Shown here: positions 18,191 to 27,276 of the stretch, in pieces
Numbering within the stretch: position 1 is the stretch's first letter
How the letters are laid out: each line of letters begins with the position of its first letter
Assembly (NCBI RefSeq): GCF_900200035.1
Contig: NZ_FZTC01000052.1
Coordinates: 183,027 to 247,026, forward strand
Source: Klebsiella grimontii
Lineage (GTDB): Bacteria; Pseudomonadota; Gammaproteobacteria; Enterobacterales; Enterobacteriaceae
Length of the DNA: 64,000 bases
Direction: 5' to 3'
The notes under the pieces: generated by a model
The model's input: only the letters and a program-made list of their open reading frames with translations
Database searches by the model: none
Told to the model about the DNA's origin: nothing
Translations under genes and position numbers: made by a program

Positions 18191-20809
18191 TCATTGTTGA
18201 GCCATCGCCGGTTCTGCCGAGAGTGTCGCCGCAGCGCGTTCCGGACGGCGCGGAATAAACGAAACAAACCAGGCCACCAGCATGGTGAGCGAGCGGAAAA
18301 TACCCTTCACCGACGGCGGGGAGAACTCCGCCAGGTGACGATATCCACGGAACCCCAGCTTCAGGATATCCAGCAGGCTTTCCATCGGCTTATCTTCCGG
18401 GAAGCTATCCTGCCAAAGCGCCCACGTATCTGCGCGGGCAAACGTACACTGTACAAAATCGATATGTTGTTGATTGCTTAACGGCAGCAGCTGTAGCCCA
18501 ACCTCGCTGCCGTTGACCCGCGCAACCCGCACCGGGAAGGCGTACTCCTGCTGCCCGCGCTTCAGCAGCAGCTTGACGTGCTGGCTTTCCAGCACCTGCG
18601 CCTCGCCGTGAATTTTGACGCCGAGGCCGCCGTCGGAGTAATCATGGACGGTACAGGAGAACAGGTGCCCATCTTCGCGGGCAATCGCCGCCGGCATCGA
18701 CATCTCCACGCGGTGCGATCGCCGCACCTGCTTGCTTTCAACCGAGACCGCCACCGCGCCGCCGAGGATAATCAGGTTATAGAACACCCAGATAATGCTC
18801 ACCCAGACGGTCAGGATTTCGTTTTCCGGGCCGTACATAAAGCGCCAGATCCCTACCCCGACGCCGACCAGGTTCAGCAGCACGAGGTAGATATAGGGAC
18901 GCGAAATCACCCAGTCGACGTACTCGTCCTCCACCAGTCCGCCTTTCGCCGTCACGTTGAATTTACCCTTATGCGGGTTAATCAACGCGACAAAGGTCGG
19001 CGGCGCGATATACCACGCCAGCACCGTTTCATAAATTTCACTCCAGAAAGAGTGGCGGTATTTGCCCTGAATCTTCGAGTTGGTCAGACTGGCGTGAATC
19101 ATATGCGGCAGCACGAACAGGGCGATCATCAGGGCAGGCGCATAGATGATATAGGCGTGCAGCAGCAGAAACGCCAGCGGCGCGGTCAGGAAGATCAGCC
19201 GCGGAATACCGGATAGAAAGTGCAGCATCGCGTTGACGTAGCAGACGCGCTGCGCCAGCTTCAGCCCTTTGCCAAACAAGGGGTTATCAAGGCGGAAAAT
19301 TTGTACCATCCCGCGGGCCCAGCGGATGCGCTGGCCAATATGCGCCGACAGGCTCTCCGTCGCCAGACCAGCCGCCTGCGGGATACGCATGTAGGCTGAA
19401 GTGTGCCCGCGGCGGTGCAGGCGTAGAGAAGTGTGGGCGTCTTCCGTCACCGTTTCCACGGCAATGCCGCCGATTTCATCCAGCGGGCCGCGGCGGATCA
19501 CCGCGCAGGAGCCGCAGAAGAAGGTCGCATCCCACATGTCGTTCCCGTCCTGCACCAGGCCATAAAACAGCGTGCCTTCGTTCGGCGTTTTGCGAAATCG
19601 CCCCAGGTTGCGCTCAAACGGGTCCGGGGAGAAGAAGTGGTGCGGCGTCTGCATCATCGCCAGCTTCTTCTCTTTCAGGAACCAGCCCATGGTCATCTGC
19701 AGAAACGAACGGGTCGGCACGTGGTCGCAGTCGAAAATCGACACGAACTCGCCCTTGGCGTACTTCAGCGCGTTGTTGATATTGCCGGCTTTCGCGTGCT
19801 CATGGGTGGTGCGCGCAATGTAGTGCACCCCGACGTCTTTGGCGAACTGGCGGAACTCTTCGCGCCCGCCGTCGTCGAGGATCCAGATATTAAGCTTGTC
19901 CTTCGGCCAATCGATCCCCTGCGAAGCGTAAATGGTGTTTTTCACCACGTTGAGGTCTTCGTTATAGGTCGGCACGAAAATATCGACCGTCGGCCACTGC
20001 GCCATATCCTCCGGCAGCGGGACCGGCTGACGGTTCAGCGGCCACACGACCTGGAAATAGCCCAGCACCAGCACTACCCAGGCGTAGGTTTCAGCAAACA
20101 GCAGAATTATCCCGCACACCAGGCTCACGGGGTCATCCCAGTTGAGCGTCGAGGTGTAGCGCCACCAGATGTAGCGGCAGGAGACGGTCAGCGACAGCAC
20201 GATCAGCATCAGGGCCGAAAAGCGCCCAGGAATGCGCCGCACCAGCAGCGCTACGCCCCACAGGAGCAACAGGAAAATAAACTGCGAGAGCGGATTAAAC
20301 GGCTGGGTAATGCAGAGCAGCGCGAGGATCAGCGAGAAAAAGGTTATTGCGCCCAGAATAAGCCGCCGTATCTTCGGATTCAGGTGCCCCAGCTCTTTAT
20401 GCTTATCCAGATGGCCGGTACGGGCGTTGACCTTTTCCGGCAGCTTTTCCAGCCACTGGGCGTAGCGCCCCTGGACGCCTTCCAGCGCCGCCAGGGAACG
20501 CCAGTTAATCTTTTTATCCGGCTCCGGCACCCGCGTCGCCAGTAGCCACACGGCTTGCAGCAGGTAGCGAATCGGGTCCAGCGGGCGCGGCCGATGCGGA
20601 TTAATATGCGGGAAAAACTCGCCGTGACGTTCGCGGATAGCCTGCCAGCGCGGCGTTTCCAGCGGCATAAACGCCCATGCCAATGACGCCCACAGGCAGC
20701 CCAGCGCGGCCGACAGCCACGAGGCGCCGTGCTGGCGGTAATCAAGATAGCGCTCGCTCAGCCGTTTCCCGACCGGCGGCGCCAGCAGCAGCGCGCTCAG
20801 GCGAATCAT
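18191..20809 (-). CDS. bcsA: Cellulose synthase catalytic subunit BcsA (operon 1)
   Basis: BcsA polymerises UDP-glucose into beta-1,4-glucan and extrudes it through its own membrane channel. The 872-residue protein equals E. coli BcsA in length and keeps the enterobacterial N-terminal extension (1-140). The GT2 motifs are complete: DDG (312-314), DCD (360-362), TED (455-457) and QRIRW (493-497). The gating-loop motif FNVTAK lies at 617-622. The PilZ c-di-GMP site is present (RRSHR at 696-700, and DYSDGG from 723). The start overlaps the bcsQ stop as ATGA, indicating translational coupling. Confidence 0.96.
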   Translation of the reverse strand: MIRLSALLLAPPVGKRLSERYLDYRQHGASWLSAALGCLWASLAWAFMPLETPRWQAIRERHGEFFPHINPHRPRPLDPIRYLLQAVWLLATRVPEPDKKINWRSLAALEGVQGRYAQWLEKLPEKVNARTGHLDKHKELGHLNPKIRRLILGAITFFSLILALLCITQPFNPLSQFIFLLLLWGVALLVRRIPGRFSALMLIVLSLTVSCRYIWWRYTSTLNWDDPVSLVCGIILLFAETYAWVVLVLGYFQVVWPLNRQPVPLPEDMAQWPTVDIFVPTYNEDLNVVKNTIYASQGIDWPKDKLNIWILDDGGREEFRQFAKDVGVHYIARTTHEHAKAGNINNALKYAKGEFVSIFDCDHVPTRSFLQMTMGWFLKEKKLAMMQTPHHFFSPDPFERNLGRFRKTPNEGTLFYGLVQDGNDMWDATFFCGSCAVIRRGPLDEIGGIAVETVTEDAHTSLRLHRRGHTSAYMRIPQAAGLATESLSAHIGQRIRWARGMVQIFRLDNPLFGKGLKLAQRVCYVNAMLHFLSGIPRLIFLTAPLAFLLLHAYIIYAPALMIALFVLPHMIHASLTNSKIQGKYRHSFWSEIYETVLAWYIAPPTFVALINPHKGKFNVTAKGGLVEDEYVDWVISRPYIYLVLLNLVGVGVGIWRFMYGPENEILTVWVSIIWVFYNLIILGGAVAVSVESKQVRRSHRVEMSMPAAIAREDGHLFSCTVHDYSDGGLGVKIHGEAQVLESQHVKLLLKRGQQEYAFPVRVARVNGSEVGLQLLPLSNQQHIDFVQCTFARADTWALWQDSFPEDKPMESLLDILKLGFRGYRHLAEFSPPSVKGIFRSLTMLVAWFVSFIPRRPERAAATLSAEPAMAQQ

Positions 20810-21543
20810 TCCGCCCCCTTCCCGGCGTAGTGCAGCAGACACCAGTTGGCAAGCGTCAGTATCTCCTCCGCCGCCAGCGAGTCCTGGCGGTATTCGCCGA
20901 GGGGCTGCTTGGCCGCCAGACACTCCGCCATCGCCTCATCACGATGGATAGTCACCGGCAAAATGCGCCGCTGGCTCTCCAGCCACAGCTGATACAAATC
21001 CTCCTGCAGCTGGCTGCCGACGCGCAGATCGTTAATCAAAATATCGCTATTGACCGGCAGCGCCTGCTGATGGAGACGAATATGGCTATTGCCGTCCGGG
21101 TGGACCACGACCAGCGTGCGGTCGCAGACGTTGATCAAGGAGCGGGTCAGCGGGGAATAACCGTCCGGCAGGTCAATCAGCAGCCAGCGGTGATCGCCCT
21201 GCTGGTGGAGCTTCTGCACGATCCCGGCCATCGGCGCCAGCGTCGGCTGGAGCCGCTCAATATTTTCGCGCTCGCCCGGCGTCAGCTGACCAAAAGGCAA
21301 CAGATCGATATGCGAAGTATAGCGCAGCCCGGCGTCGCGCCAGTCGGTGCCGTCGATCGTGGCGCGCGCCCAGCCCGCTTTGTGGCTGAAATCGACGTTG
21401 AAAAAGAAGCGCAGCATGTTGTCCGGGCTGGCGTCCACCACCAGTACGGTTTCACCAAGTAACTGCAGCGCCCAGGCCAGCGCAGCGGTAATCGACGTGG
21501 TGCCAGTACCGCCGCGCACGCCCTGTAATCCCAGAATCGCCAT
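20806..21543 (-). CDS. bcsQ: BcsQ, MinD/ParA-like ATPase (operon 1)
   Basis: BcsQ is a SIMIBI-class ATPase. In E. coli it forms a cytoplasmic complex with BcsR and BcsE that stabilises and places the synthase at the cell pole. The 245-residue protein has the nucleotide-binding loop near the N-terminus, LQGVRGGTGTTSITAALAW. Compared with the deviant Walker A KGGxGKT, both the signature Lys and the P-loop Lys are replaced. The second BcsQ of this window (35857-36660) keeps the canonical loop. E. coli BcsQ has the same VRGG form, so this is a family trait. The gene lies 11 bp after bcsR and overlaps bcsA. Confidence 0.93.
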   Translation of the reverse strand: MAILGLQGVRGGTGTTSITAALAWALQLLGETVLVVDASPDNMLRFFFNVDFSHKAGWARATIDGTDWRDAGLRYTSHIDLLPFGQLTPGERENIERLQPTLAPMAGIVQKLHQQGDHRWLLIDLPDGYSPLTRSLINVCDRTLVVVHPDGNSHIRLHQQALPVNSDILINDLRVGSQLQEDLYQLWLESQRRILPVTIHRDEAMAECLAAKQPLGEYRQDSLAAEEILTLANWCLLHYAGKGAE

Positions 21544-21554
21544 CGATGGCTTCC

Positions 21555-21743
21555 TTACTTTTTCTCTGCTAATTCAGCCAGTAATGGCCAACGTTTTAGC
21601 GCCGCGGTTAACTGCTCGCGTCGGGAAATATCGTGGTAGTTAATATCAGGCAGGGAAAATGCCCGGCTTAACGCCAGGAAATCATTTTGAAAGGTGTAGC
21701 CCAAAGTCGCATCGGTGGGTACAGCAGGCTCTTTTGCTGGCAT
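21555..21743 (-). CDS. bcsR: BcsR, small cellulose biosynthesis regulator
   Basis: This 62-residue soluble protein has the E. coli BcsR (YhjR) length and its conserved C-terminal half (QNDFLALSRAFSLPDINY, then REQLTAALKRWPLLAELA). In E. coli BcsR binds BcsQ and is needed for synthase assembly. The ATG at 21743 is chosen over an upstream TTG in the same frame because it gives the E. coli length. It is the first gene of the leftward operon, divergent from bcsE. Confidence 0.9.
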   Translation of the reverse strand: MPAKEPAVPTDATLGYTFQNDFLALSRAFSLPDINYHDISRREQLTAALKRWPLLAELAEKK

Positions 21744-21910
21744 TTCTCTGTCCGTTGGAAAATACAATAAATTAAACCGAGAGGCGTAAGTTCATCCTTA
21801 AAATATGTTTACATGCTAAAACTGATGTCCTTTAATTTCAATGTTAGGTTTACTCTGACGCTTTCGCTAGTAAACTAATCAAGTGTAAATCAAGTCTCAC
21901 GAGGGACGCC
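21744..21910. promoter_or_regulatory. Divergent bcsR/bcsE control region
   Basis: This 167-bp A+T-rich region separates bcsRQABZC from bcsEFG and must hold both promoters. An inverted repeat, GTTTACT (21848-21854) and AGTAAAC (21869-21875), is the clearest structure. A weak rightward promoter may overlap it (TTTACT, 16 bp, TAAACT). I could not assign a regulator. Confidence 0.4.
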
Positions 21911-23467
21911 GTGGATATCGTATATTCTTTGGGTATTTCATCATTATGGGACGAAGTATGCCATATGCCCGTGGGTGGAGTATGGTGGCTGAATGTCGAC
22001 CGCCATGCCGACGCGGTAAGCCTGCTCAACCATACGCTGGCTGCCCAGGATAAACAGAGCCAGGTTGCAGCGATAGTCATGGGCGAGAACCCCAATAAAA
22101 TCATTGCACCTGGGAAAGATCGCGGCCCAGAAAAGATCGCATTATTTAGCATGCCGAACCGCTTTGAGGGGCTGGCAGAAATGCACCGTGATTTAGTTTG
22201 CTCCCTCGAACCTGGCAATTATTTGTTTATTCTGCTATGCGCTGAAAATGCCTGGCAGAATATAAAAAGCGAAGATCTATGCAATTGGGTTGAAAAATCA
22301 TATCGCTGGACTAATTATCATCGTTGTTCATTATTAGTACTTAATTCCGGGCACGATATCGATAAGCAACTCTCCCCTTTACTACGCGAGTACCGCTCGC
22401 TTTCCGGCCTGGCAAGTATTCGTTTCCAGGGGGATAACCACCTGTTCGATATCGCCTGGTGGGGGAGTGAAAAAGGCATCAGCGCCCGGCAGCAGCTCAT
22501 TATTCTCCAGGATGAGAACGGCTGGCGGCTGGCGCAGGATGAAGAAACGGTGGTGCAGCCGCGCAGCGATGAGAAAGTCATTCTCAGCAATCTGCGCGTA
22601 CTGGAGGGGGCGCCCGCGCTTTCTGAATACTGGACGCTGTTCGATACCAACGACGCCGTTTTCAACGCCGGGAGGATGGCGCAGGCGGCAACGCTGATCT
22701 TCTCCATTACCCAGAATGAGCAGATTGAACAGCTGGGACGCTATATCCATACCCTGCGCCGCCAGCGCGGCAGCGCGCTAAAAATTGTCGTCCGCGAACA
22801 AACGCCAAGCCTGCGCGCCACCGATGAACGCCTGCTGCTGAGCAGCGGCGCCAATATGGTTATTCCCAGCGGCGCGCCGCTATCCCGCTGCCTTACGCTT
22901 ATAGAAAGCGTTCAGAAACAGCAATTTACCCGCCATATCCCGGAAGATTTTAATACTCTGCTGACCTGGAGCCAGCCGCTAAAACTGCGCGGCTACCAGA
23001 AATGGGAGGCCTTCTGCGAAGCGGTGCACAATATTATGGCCAACACCATGCTGCCCGCCGATGGCAAAGGCGTGATGGTGGCCCTGCGCCCGGCGCCCGG
23101 CCTGCGCGTAGAGCAGGCGCTGACCCTGTGTAAGCCCAACCGCATGGGCGACATTATGACCATCGGTAACAATCGCCTGGTGCTGTTCCTGTCATTTTGC
23201 CGGGTGAACGACCTGGACACCGCGTTAAACCATATTTTCCCTTTACCAACCGGCGATATTTTTTCTAACCGTATGATTTGGTTCGAAGATAAACAGATAA
23301 CGGCTGAAATCATGCAGATGCGCGGAATTCTGCCGGAGAACTGGAATACGCCGCTGCCTGTCTCGCTTGGCAAAAATGAAACCATTAACGCGACCCATGA
23401 CGGGCGAAGCTGGCGGCGAAATCCCGAGCCGCACCGTCTGTCCATTGATGGGGAGCCAACCTTATGA
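21911..23467 (+). CDS. bcsE: BcsE, c-di-GMP-binding regulator of cellulose synthesis
   Basis: BcsE binds c-di-GMP through its GIL domain and raises cellulose output. It joins BcsF at the membrane and BcsR/Q in the cytoplasm. The 518-residue protein lacks membrane segments. Two arginine motifs used for dinucleotide binding are visible: RATD at 302-305 and the GIL RxGD motif RMGD at 411-414. Both are four residues off their E. coli positions. The start is GTG with GAGGGA about four bases upstream. It is first in bcsEFG and overlaps bcsF. Confidence 0.93.
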   Translation: MDIVYSLGISSLWDEVCHMPVGGVWWLNVDRHADAVSLLNHTLAAQDKQSQVAAIVMGENPNKIIAPGKDRGPEKIALFSMPNRFEGLAEMHRDLVCSLEPGNYLFILLCAENAWQNIKSEDLCNWVEKSYRWTNYHRCSLLVLNSGHDIDKQLSPLLREYRSLSGLASIRFQGDNHLFDIAWWGSEKGISARQQLIILQDENGWRLAQDEETVVQPRSDEKVILSNLRVLEGAPALSEYWTLFDTNDAVFNAGRMAQAATLIFSITQNEQIEQLGRYIHTLRRQRGSALKIVVREQTPSLRATDERLLLSSGANMVIPSGAPLSRCLTLIESVQKQQFTRHIPEDFNTLLTWSQPLKLRGYQKWEAFCEAVHNIMANTMLPADGKGVMVALRPAPGLRVEQALTLCKPNRMGDIMTIGNNRLVLFLSFCRVNDLDTALNHIFPLPTGDIFSNRMIWFEDKQITAEIMQMRGILPENWNTPLPVSLGKNETINATHDGRSWRRNPEPHRLSIDGEPTL

Positions 23468-23661
23468 TGTCAATCGCCGATATTATTCAACTGGTCGTCC
23501 TGTGCGCCCTGCTGTTCTTCCCGCTGGGATACCTGACGCGCCACTACCAGCGGCGTATTCGCACCACCTTAAGACTGATGTTCTTTAAACCCCGTTATGT
23601 CAAACCGGCTGGCGTGCTGCGCCGGGAAGCGGCATCCAGGCAAGGCAAATCAACGAAATGA
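23464..23661 (+). CDS. bcsF: BcsF, membrane anchor of the cellulose complex
   Basis: This 65-residue protein has one N-terminal membrane helix ([18 protein letters not shown]) and a basic cytoplasmic tail ([21 protein letters not shown]). It closely follows E. coli BcsF (63 residues), which recruits BcsE to the membrane and supports BcsG. The start overlaps bcsE as ATGA and its end overlaps bcsG, so the three genes are translationally linked. Confidence 0.92.
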   Translation: MMSIADIIQLVVLCALLFFPLGYLTRHYQRRIRTTLRLMFFKPRYVKPAGVLRREAASRQGKSTK

Positions 23662-25334
23662 CCAAACCCAAAACACCCACCGCGTCGCTTCCGCTCTGGC
23701 GGTACTGGCGAGGCTTATCTGGCTGGAACTTCTACTTTCTGGTGAAGTTCGCTTTGCTATGGGCGGGATATCTCAATTTTCATCCCATGTTAAACCTGGT
23801 GTTTCTGGCCTTCCTGCTGGTGCCGATTCCACAGTATAAGCTGCACCGCATCCGCCACTGGATAGCGATCCCGCTGGGCTTTATGCTGTTCTGGCACGAC
23901 ACCTGGCTGCCCGGACCGGAAAGTATTGCCAGCCAGGGCTCGCAGATTGCCGGCTTTAGCGCCGACTATATCTGGGATTTGGTGACCCGCTTTATTAACT
24001 GGAATATGGTCGGCGCGTTCTTCGTGCTGCTGGTTTTGTGGCTGTTTATCAGCCAGTGGCTGCGGGTGACGGTTTTCGTCTCCGCAATCATGGTCTGGCT
24101 GGTCGTCAGCCCGCTGCTGCCCTCTTTCACCCTTTGGCCGGCAGGTCAGCCAACGGCAGCGGCGGCGAACACCGCCGCGAATACGACCGGCGGTACGGCC
24201 ATCGCGACCAATACCGCGCCGGCGAATAACGATATTCCGCCGCAAACCGAGCCGCCGACGTCAGCCAATCTGACCAACTGGCTGAACGCCTTTTATGCTT
24301 CCGAGCAGAAACGTAAAACCACTTTCCCGGACGCGCTTCCGGCCGATGCTCAGCCGTTCGATGTCCTGATTATCAATATCTGCTCGCTCTCATGGTCAGA
24401 TATTGAATCGGCCGGGCTGACGGACCATCCGCTGTGGAAGCATTTCGACCTGCTGTTCAAAAACTTTAACTCGGCGACCTCTTACAGCGGCCCGGCGGCG
24501 GCGCGTCTGCTGCGCGCCAGCTGCGGCCAGCTCTCGCACGCCAACCTCTACCAGCCGTCAGGCAGCGAATGCTATCTGTTTGAAAACCTCGCGAAGCTGG
24601 GCTTTACCCAGCAGCTGATGCTCGGTCACAACGGTATCTTCGGCGACTTCCTGAAAGAGCTGCGCTCGCTGGGTGGTATCCAGAGCCCGCTGATGGATCA
24701 ATCCGGCCTGCCGGTGATTCTGCAGGGCTTTGACGGCTCCCCGGTCTATGATGACCAGGCAACGCTGAACCGCTGGCTGCAGACGCTGGATAAGCTGAAT
24801 ACACCGCGTACGGCGACCTTCTACAACACGCTGCCGCTGCATGATGGCAACCACTATCCGGGCCAGAGCAAAACTGCGGACTATAAAGCCCGTGCGCAGA
24901 AGTTCTTCGATGAGCTGGACAGTTTCTTCACCGAGCTGGAGAAATCGGGCCGTAAGGTGCTGGTCATCGTTGTACCGGAACACGGCGCGGCGTTGAAAGG
25001 CGACAAAATGCAGGTTTCCGGCCTGCGCGATATTCCCAGTCCTTCCATCACCAACGTTCCGGCGGCGGTGAAATTCTTCGGCATTAAAGCGCAACATCCC
25101 GATGCGCCGATAATCATCAACCAGCCAAGCAGCTACCTGGCGATTTCGGAGCTGGTGGTTCGCGCCCTCGACGGCAAGATGTTTGACGAAAACGACATCA
25201 ACTGGCAGCAGTATATTGCCAACCTGCCGCAGAGCGCGGCGGTGTCGGAAAACTCCAACGCCATCGTCATTCAGTACCAGGGGAAACCGTATGTTCAGCT
25301 GAACGGCGGCAGCTGGGTGCCTTATCCGCAGTAA
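23658..25334 (+). CDS. bcsG: Cellulose phosphoethanolamine transferase BcsG
   Basis: BcsG adds phosphoethanolamine from phosphatidylethanolamine to cellulose. The 558-residue protein has four to five N-terminal membrane helices (about 25-160), a Thr/Ala-rich linker (about 163-205) and a periplasmic alkaline-phosphatase-fold domain. The catalytic and zinc residues align with E. coli BcsG: Cys242 (NICSLSW), nucleophile Ser277 (TSYSGPA), and Glu441-His442 (VVPEHGAA). The gene overlaps bcsF. Only one BcsG serves the window although two synthases are present. Confidence 0.94.
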   Translation: MTKPKTPTASLPLWRYWRGLSGWNFYFLVKFALLWAGYLNFHPMLNLVFLAFLLVPIPQYKLHRIRHWIAIPLGFMLFWHDTWLPGPESIASQGSQIAGFSADYIWDLVTRFINWNMVGAFFVLLVLWLFISQWLRVTVFVSAIMVWLVVSPLLPSFTLWPAGQPTAAAANTAANTTGGTAIATNTAPANNDIPPQTEPPTSANLTNWLNAFYASEQKRKTTFPDALPADAQPFDVLIINICSLSWSDIESAGLTDHPLWKHFDLLFKNFNSATSYSGPAAARLLRASCGQLSHANLYQPSGSECYLFENLAKLGFTQQLMLGHNGIFGDFLKELRSLGGIQSPLMDQSGLPVILQGFDGSPVYDDQATLNRWLQTLDKLNTPRTATFYNTLPLHDGNHYPGQSKTADYKARAQKFFDELDSFFTELEKSGRKVLVIVVPEHGAALKGDKMQVSGLRDIPSPSITNVPAAVKFFGIKAQHPDAPIIINQPSSYLAISELVVRALDGKMFDENDINWQQYIANLPQSAAVSENSNAIVIQYQGKPYVQLNGGSWVPYPQ

Positions 25335-25342
25335 ACGAAAAA

Positions 25343-25368
25343 GGCCGCAGGATTTTACCCCTGCGGCC
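25343..25368 (-). terminator. Terminator between bcsG and ldrD, oriented leftward
   Basis: GGCCGCAGG (25343-25351) pairs with CCTGCGGCC (25360-25368). Read leftward it is followed by CTTTTTCG, a proper U tract; read rightward it is not. It should stop transcripts arriving from ldrD or the second cellulose operon. The hairpin may also protect the bcsG 3' end. Confidence 0.75.
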
Positions 25369-25417
25369 CCGTTCGGGCGCATGCTGCCACTAAGGCAGGC
25401 AGATACCCACCGGCCGG

Positions 25418-25525
25418 TTACTTGCGGTTATCCATCCAGCTCACGATCATGCTGACCAGAATGCCAGCAATCACCGGAGCCGCCAGATCGTCCCACAGCA
25501 CCATGCCCAACTGAGCGAGCGTCAT
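25418..25525 (-). CDS. ldrD: LdrD-type small membrane toxin (type I toxin-antitoxin)
   Basis: This 35-residue peptide begins MTLAQLGMVLWDDLAAPVIA and continues with a hydrophobic helix and the polar tail WMDNRK. It follows E. coli LdrD almost residue for residue, and LdrD lies at the same place next to bcsG. Ldr peptides insert in the inner membrane, collapse the nucleoid and stop growth when overproduced. The frame stays open upstream to 25753, but that part is the structured LDR leader of the mRNA, not protein. A probable antisense RNA is encoded opposite the leader. Confidence 0.88.
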   Translation of the reverse strand: MTLAQLGMVLWDDLAAPVIAGILVSMIVSWMDNRK

Positions 25526-25537
25526 ACAGCCGCCTTG

Positions 25538-25566
25538 TTGCAATGGCAACCGTTCGCGGCTATCCT
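25538..25566 (+). promoter_or_regulatory. Promoter of antisense RNA RdlD
   Basis: A -35 box TTGCAA (25538-25543), a 17-bp spacer and a -10 box TATCCT (25561-25566) point rightward, against the ldrD leader. The predicted start is near 25573. Confidence 0.6.
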
Positions 25567-25572
25567 CGAATG

Positions 25573-25640
25573 GTCTAGATGCGAGGTTAGCCCCCGATAC
25601 GTTGCCAGGTTGATACCAAACAACGTGCGGGGGTTTTCTC
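25573..25640 (+). ncRNA. rdlD: RdlD antisense RNA, antitoxin of ldrD
   Basis: The predicted RNA of about 65-70 nt starts just after the promoter at 25538-25566. It ends in a long hairpin, CCCCCGATACGTTG (25591-25604) with CAACGTGCGGGGG (25621-25633), followed by TTTTCTCTTT. It is complementary to the ldrD leader, the arrangement of E. coli Ldr/Rdl loci, where Rdl blocks toxin translation. The exact ends are inferred. Confidence 0.7.
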
Positions 25641-25790
25641 TTTCCAGCAACCCATCTCTCTATGCCGCCGGGGTTCAAGCCCCCGCAACATTGCGCCTCA
25701 CCGGGCGAACCCGGCTTGCCGATGATTCTACGGCGCTCTTCCGATTTCAGCACCCGGCCCTGGCGCGTTATTCGAGGCGCCTTCCACAGT

Positions 25791-26789
25791 TTACGACTGG
25801 TCTTTATTTGCCAGCCATACCAGCAGCTTCAGGCTGGCGGAATAATAGTCGTCCTGGGCACTAATCTGCGGCTCGGCCTGCGCTTCGCCAAGGGTTAAAT
25901 CGCGTACCGCCAGTAGCCCGCCGGTCATAAACCACGGCGCCACTTCATCGGTATTGACGTTGATCCACGCCGGCGTTTGCAGACGCGGATAGCGCTGGAA
26001 CCAGTTTTTCCATGGCGTCAGCAGGCTGCTTTTCGGGTCGTTCCAGTAAACATACAGCGGAATACGGATCGCATCGAAGCTCATCCGCGTCGGCCACTCT
26101 TTTGCCGGCTCCATCCTGCCGTCCGCTCTTAAGGCGACCCAGTCGCTGGGAAGCTGAGATGTCCCCCACGCCATTTTCCCCAGCAGCGCCTGACCATCGC
26201 TTTGCAGCTTTCGCCAGGCGGTTAAATGCGTCCGCGCGGCGAAGGCCTGCCATGCCGGAAAGATAAAGTAGGAGGGATTAAGGTTCAGATGATCGTTGAG
26301 ATAGAATCCCTTCGCGCCCGGAAGCATGACCTGACGGCCGGCGAAGGTGACCACCGTGGACTTCAGTAGCGAAGCGGTTATCGCATCCGACGCGCTGCCG
26401 TAGGATTTTTCATGCCACTGCTGCTGCGCGCGCAGCAGCGCCCAGGCAATCAGGGTATCGCCATCGGTGGCATCGTTTTTATCCGCCACCGGATTAGGCG
26501 CCACCGGATTATAGCGCCAGTAAAATAGCCCGTTTTCTTTGTTACGCAGCGTTTTATCGGTCCACTGCCATAGCTTGTCAAAGGCGGGGCGATCGTTATT
26601 GGCCACCGCTAATAGCATGGCAAAACCTTGCCCTTCGGTATGAGAGACGTTGCCATTGCCGGTATCAATAATGCGCCCGTCCGGCATCATAAAACGCGAT
26701 TTATAGCTTTCCCACGCCGTATCGGCCCACGCGTGGGGAAGCATCATCATCGTCGTCACCACGACTGTCGCTAAAGCACGCAAGGACAT
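25791..26789 (-). CDS. bcsZ: Periplasmic GH8 endoglucanase (cellulose operon 2)
   Basis: This is a second GH8 endo-1,4-beta-glucanase of 332 residues, clearly different from the one at 14734-15843. A signal peptide ends near HAWA. The predicted general acid is Glu52 in SHTEGQGFAML and the base is Asp239 in SFDAIRIPLY. The fold landmarks DGDTLIAWALLRA and LNPSYF are present. It is the last gene of the second operon, after bcsD, with an 11-bp gap. Nothing suggests inactivation. Confidence 0.9.
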   Translation of the reverse strand: MSLRALATVVVTTMMMLPHAWADTAWESYKSRFMMPDGRIIDTGNGNVSHTEGQGFAMLLAVANNDRPAFDKLWQWTDKTLRNKENGLFYWRYNPVAPNPVADKNDATDGDTLIAWALLRAQQQWHEKSYGSASDAITASLLKSTVVTFAGRQVMLPGAKGFYLNDHLNLNPSYFIFPAWQAFAARTHLTAWRKLQSDGQALLGKMAWGTSQLPSDWVALRADGRMEPAKEWPTRMSFDAIRIPLYVYWNDPKSSLLTPWKNWFQRYPRLQTPAWINVNTDEVAPWFMTGGLLAVRDLTLGEAQAEPQISAQDDYYSASLKLLVWLANKDQS

Positions 26790-26800
26790 AAATTCACCCT

Positions 26801-27274
26801 TCAGGGATGGAAGTAAAGAAACTGAACGTCAGAGACCGAAAACAGCCGCTCGCGCTGTAAAACCACATGCGCTGCGCCGCCCTGTCCCTGTAGCCAGCGG
26901 GAATAAAGCCCCTCGAGTATGGCACAAAACGCATTACACCAGCGTACGCGGCGCGCTTCATCGCGGCTCACCGGCAGCGCCTGATGGCGTAACCGCAGGC
27001 CATCATCGCTCACCTCAACGCTCACCAGTCCCCACTGAAAGCGGCTGAGCTGCGCATTAATATGGGCTTCCAGCTCACCGATCGTCTCCGACTCCGGCAG
27101 CGGATGCTCATCGGCCAGCGCCTCACCCATTTGCCGCAGAAAGGGCTGACTCTCCAGTTCGCCCGCGTTGTTGACCATGCCATCAACCATAATCAGCAGC
27201 AGATCGAACCACCCGGCAGGCGTTTGCTGCTGCTGAAACCAGGCCGTCACCAGCGCATTATTATTGTCCGTCAT
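26801..27274 (-). CDS. bcsD: Cellulose synthase subunit BcsD
   Basis: The 157-residue soluble protein matches the length and pattern of BcsD (AxCesD of Komagataeibacter), with acidic helices and a C-terminal sheet (AHVVLQRERLFSVSDVQFLY). In Komagataeibacter BcsD forms periplasmic octamers that organise parallel glucan chains into ribbons; other enterobacterial work places it in the cytoplasm. No signal peptide is visible here, which favours a cytoplasmic scaffold. It starts two bases after the bcsC stop. The first cellulose operon lacks it. Confidence 0.88.
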   Translation of the reverse strand: MTDNNNALVTAWFQQQQTPAGWFDLLLIMVDGMVNNAGELESQPFLRQMGEALADEHPLPESETIGELEAHINAQLSRFQWGLVSVEVSDDGLRLRHQALPVSRDEARRVRWCNAFCAILEGLYSRWLQGQGGAAHVVLQRERLFSVSDVQFLYFHP

Positions 27275-27276
27275 GA

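Noticed and set aside
19433..20545. 370-codon open frame antisense to bcsA of operon 1
   Set aside because: Same low-complexity Arg/His/Gln composition; bcsA on the other strand is unambiguous.
25526..25753. N-terminal 76-codon extension of the ldrD frame
   Set aside because: It corresponds to the structured LDR mRNA leader and antisense RNA region. The toxin is the last 35 codons.
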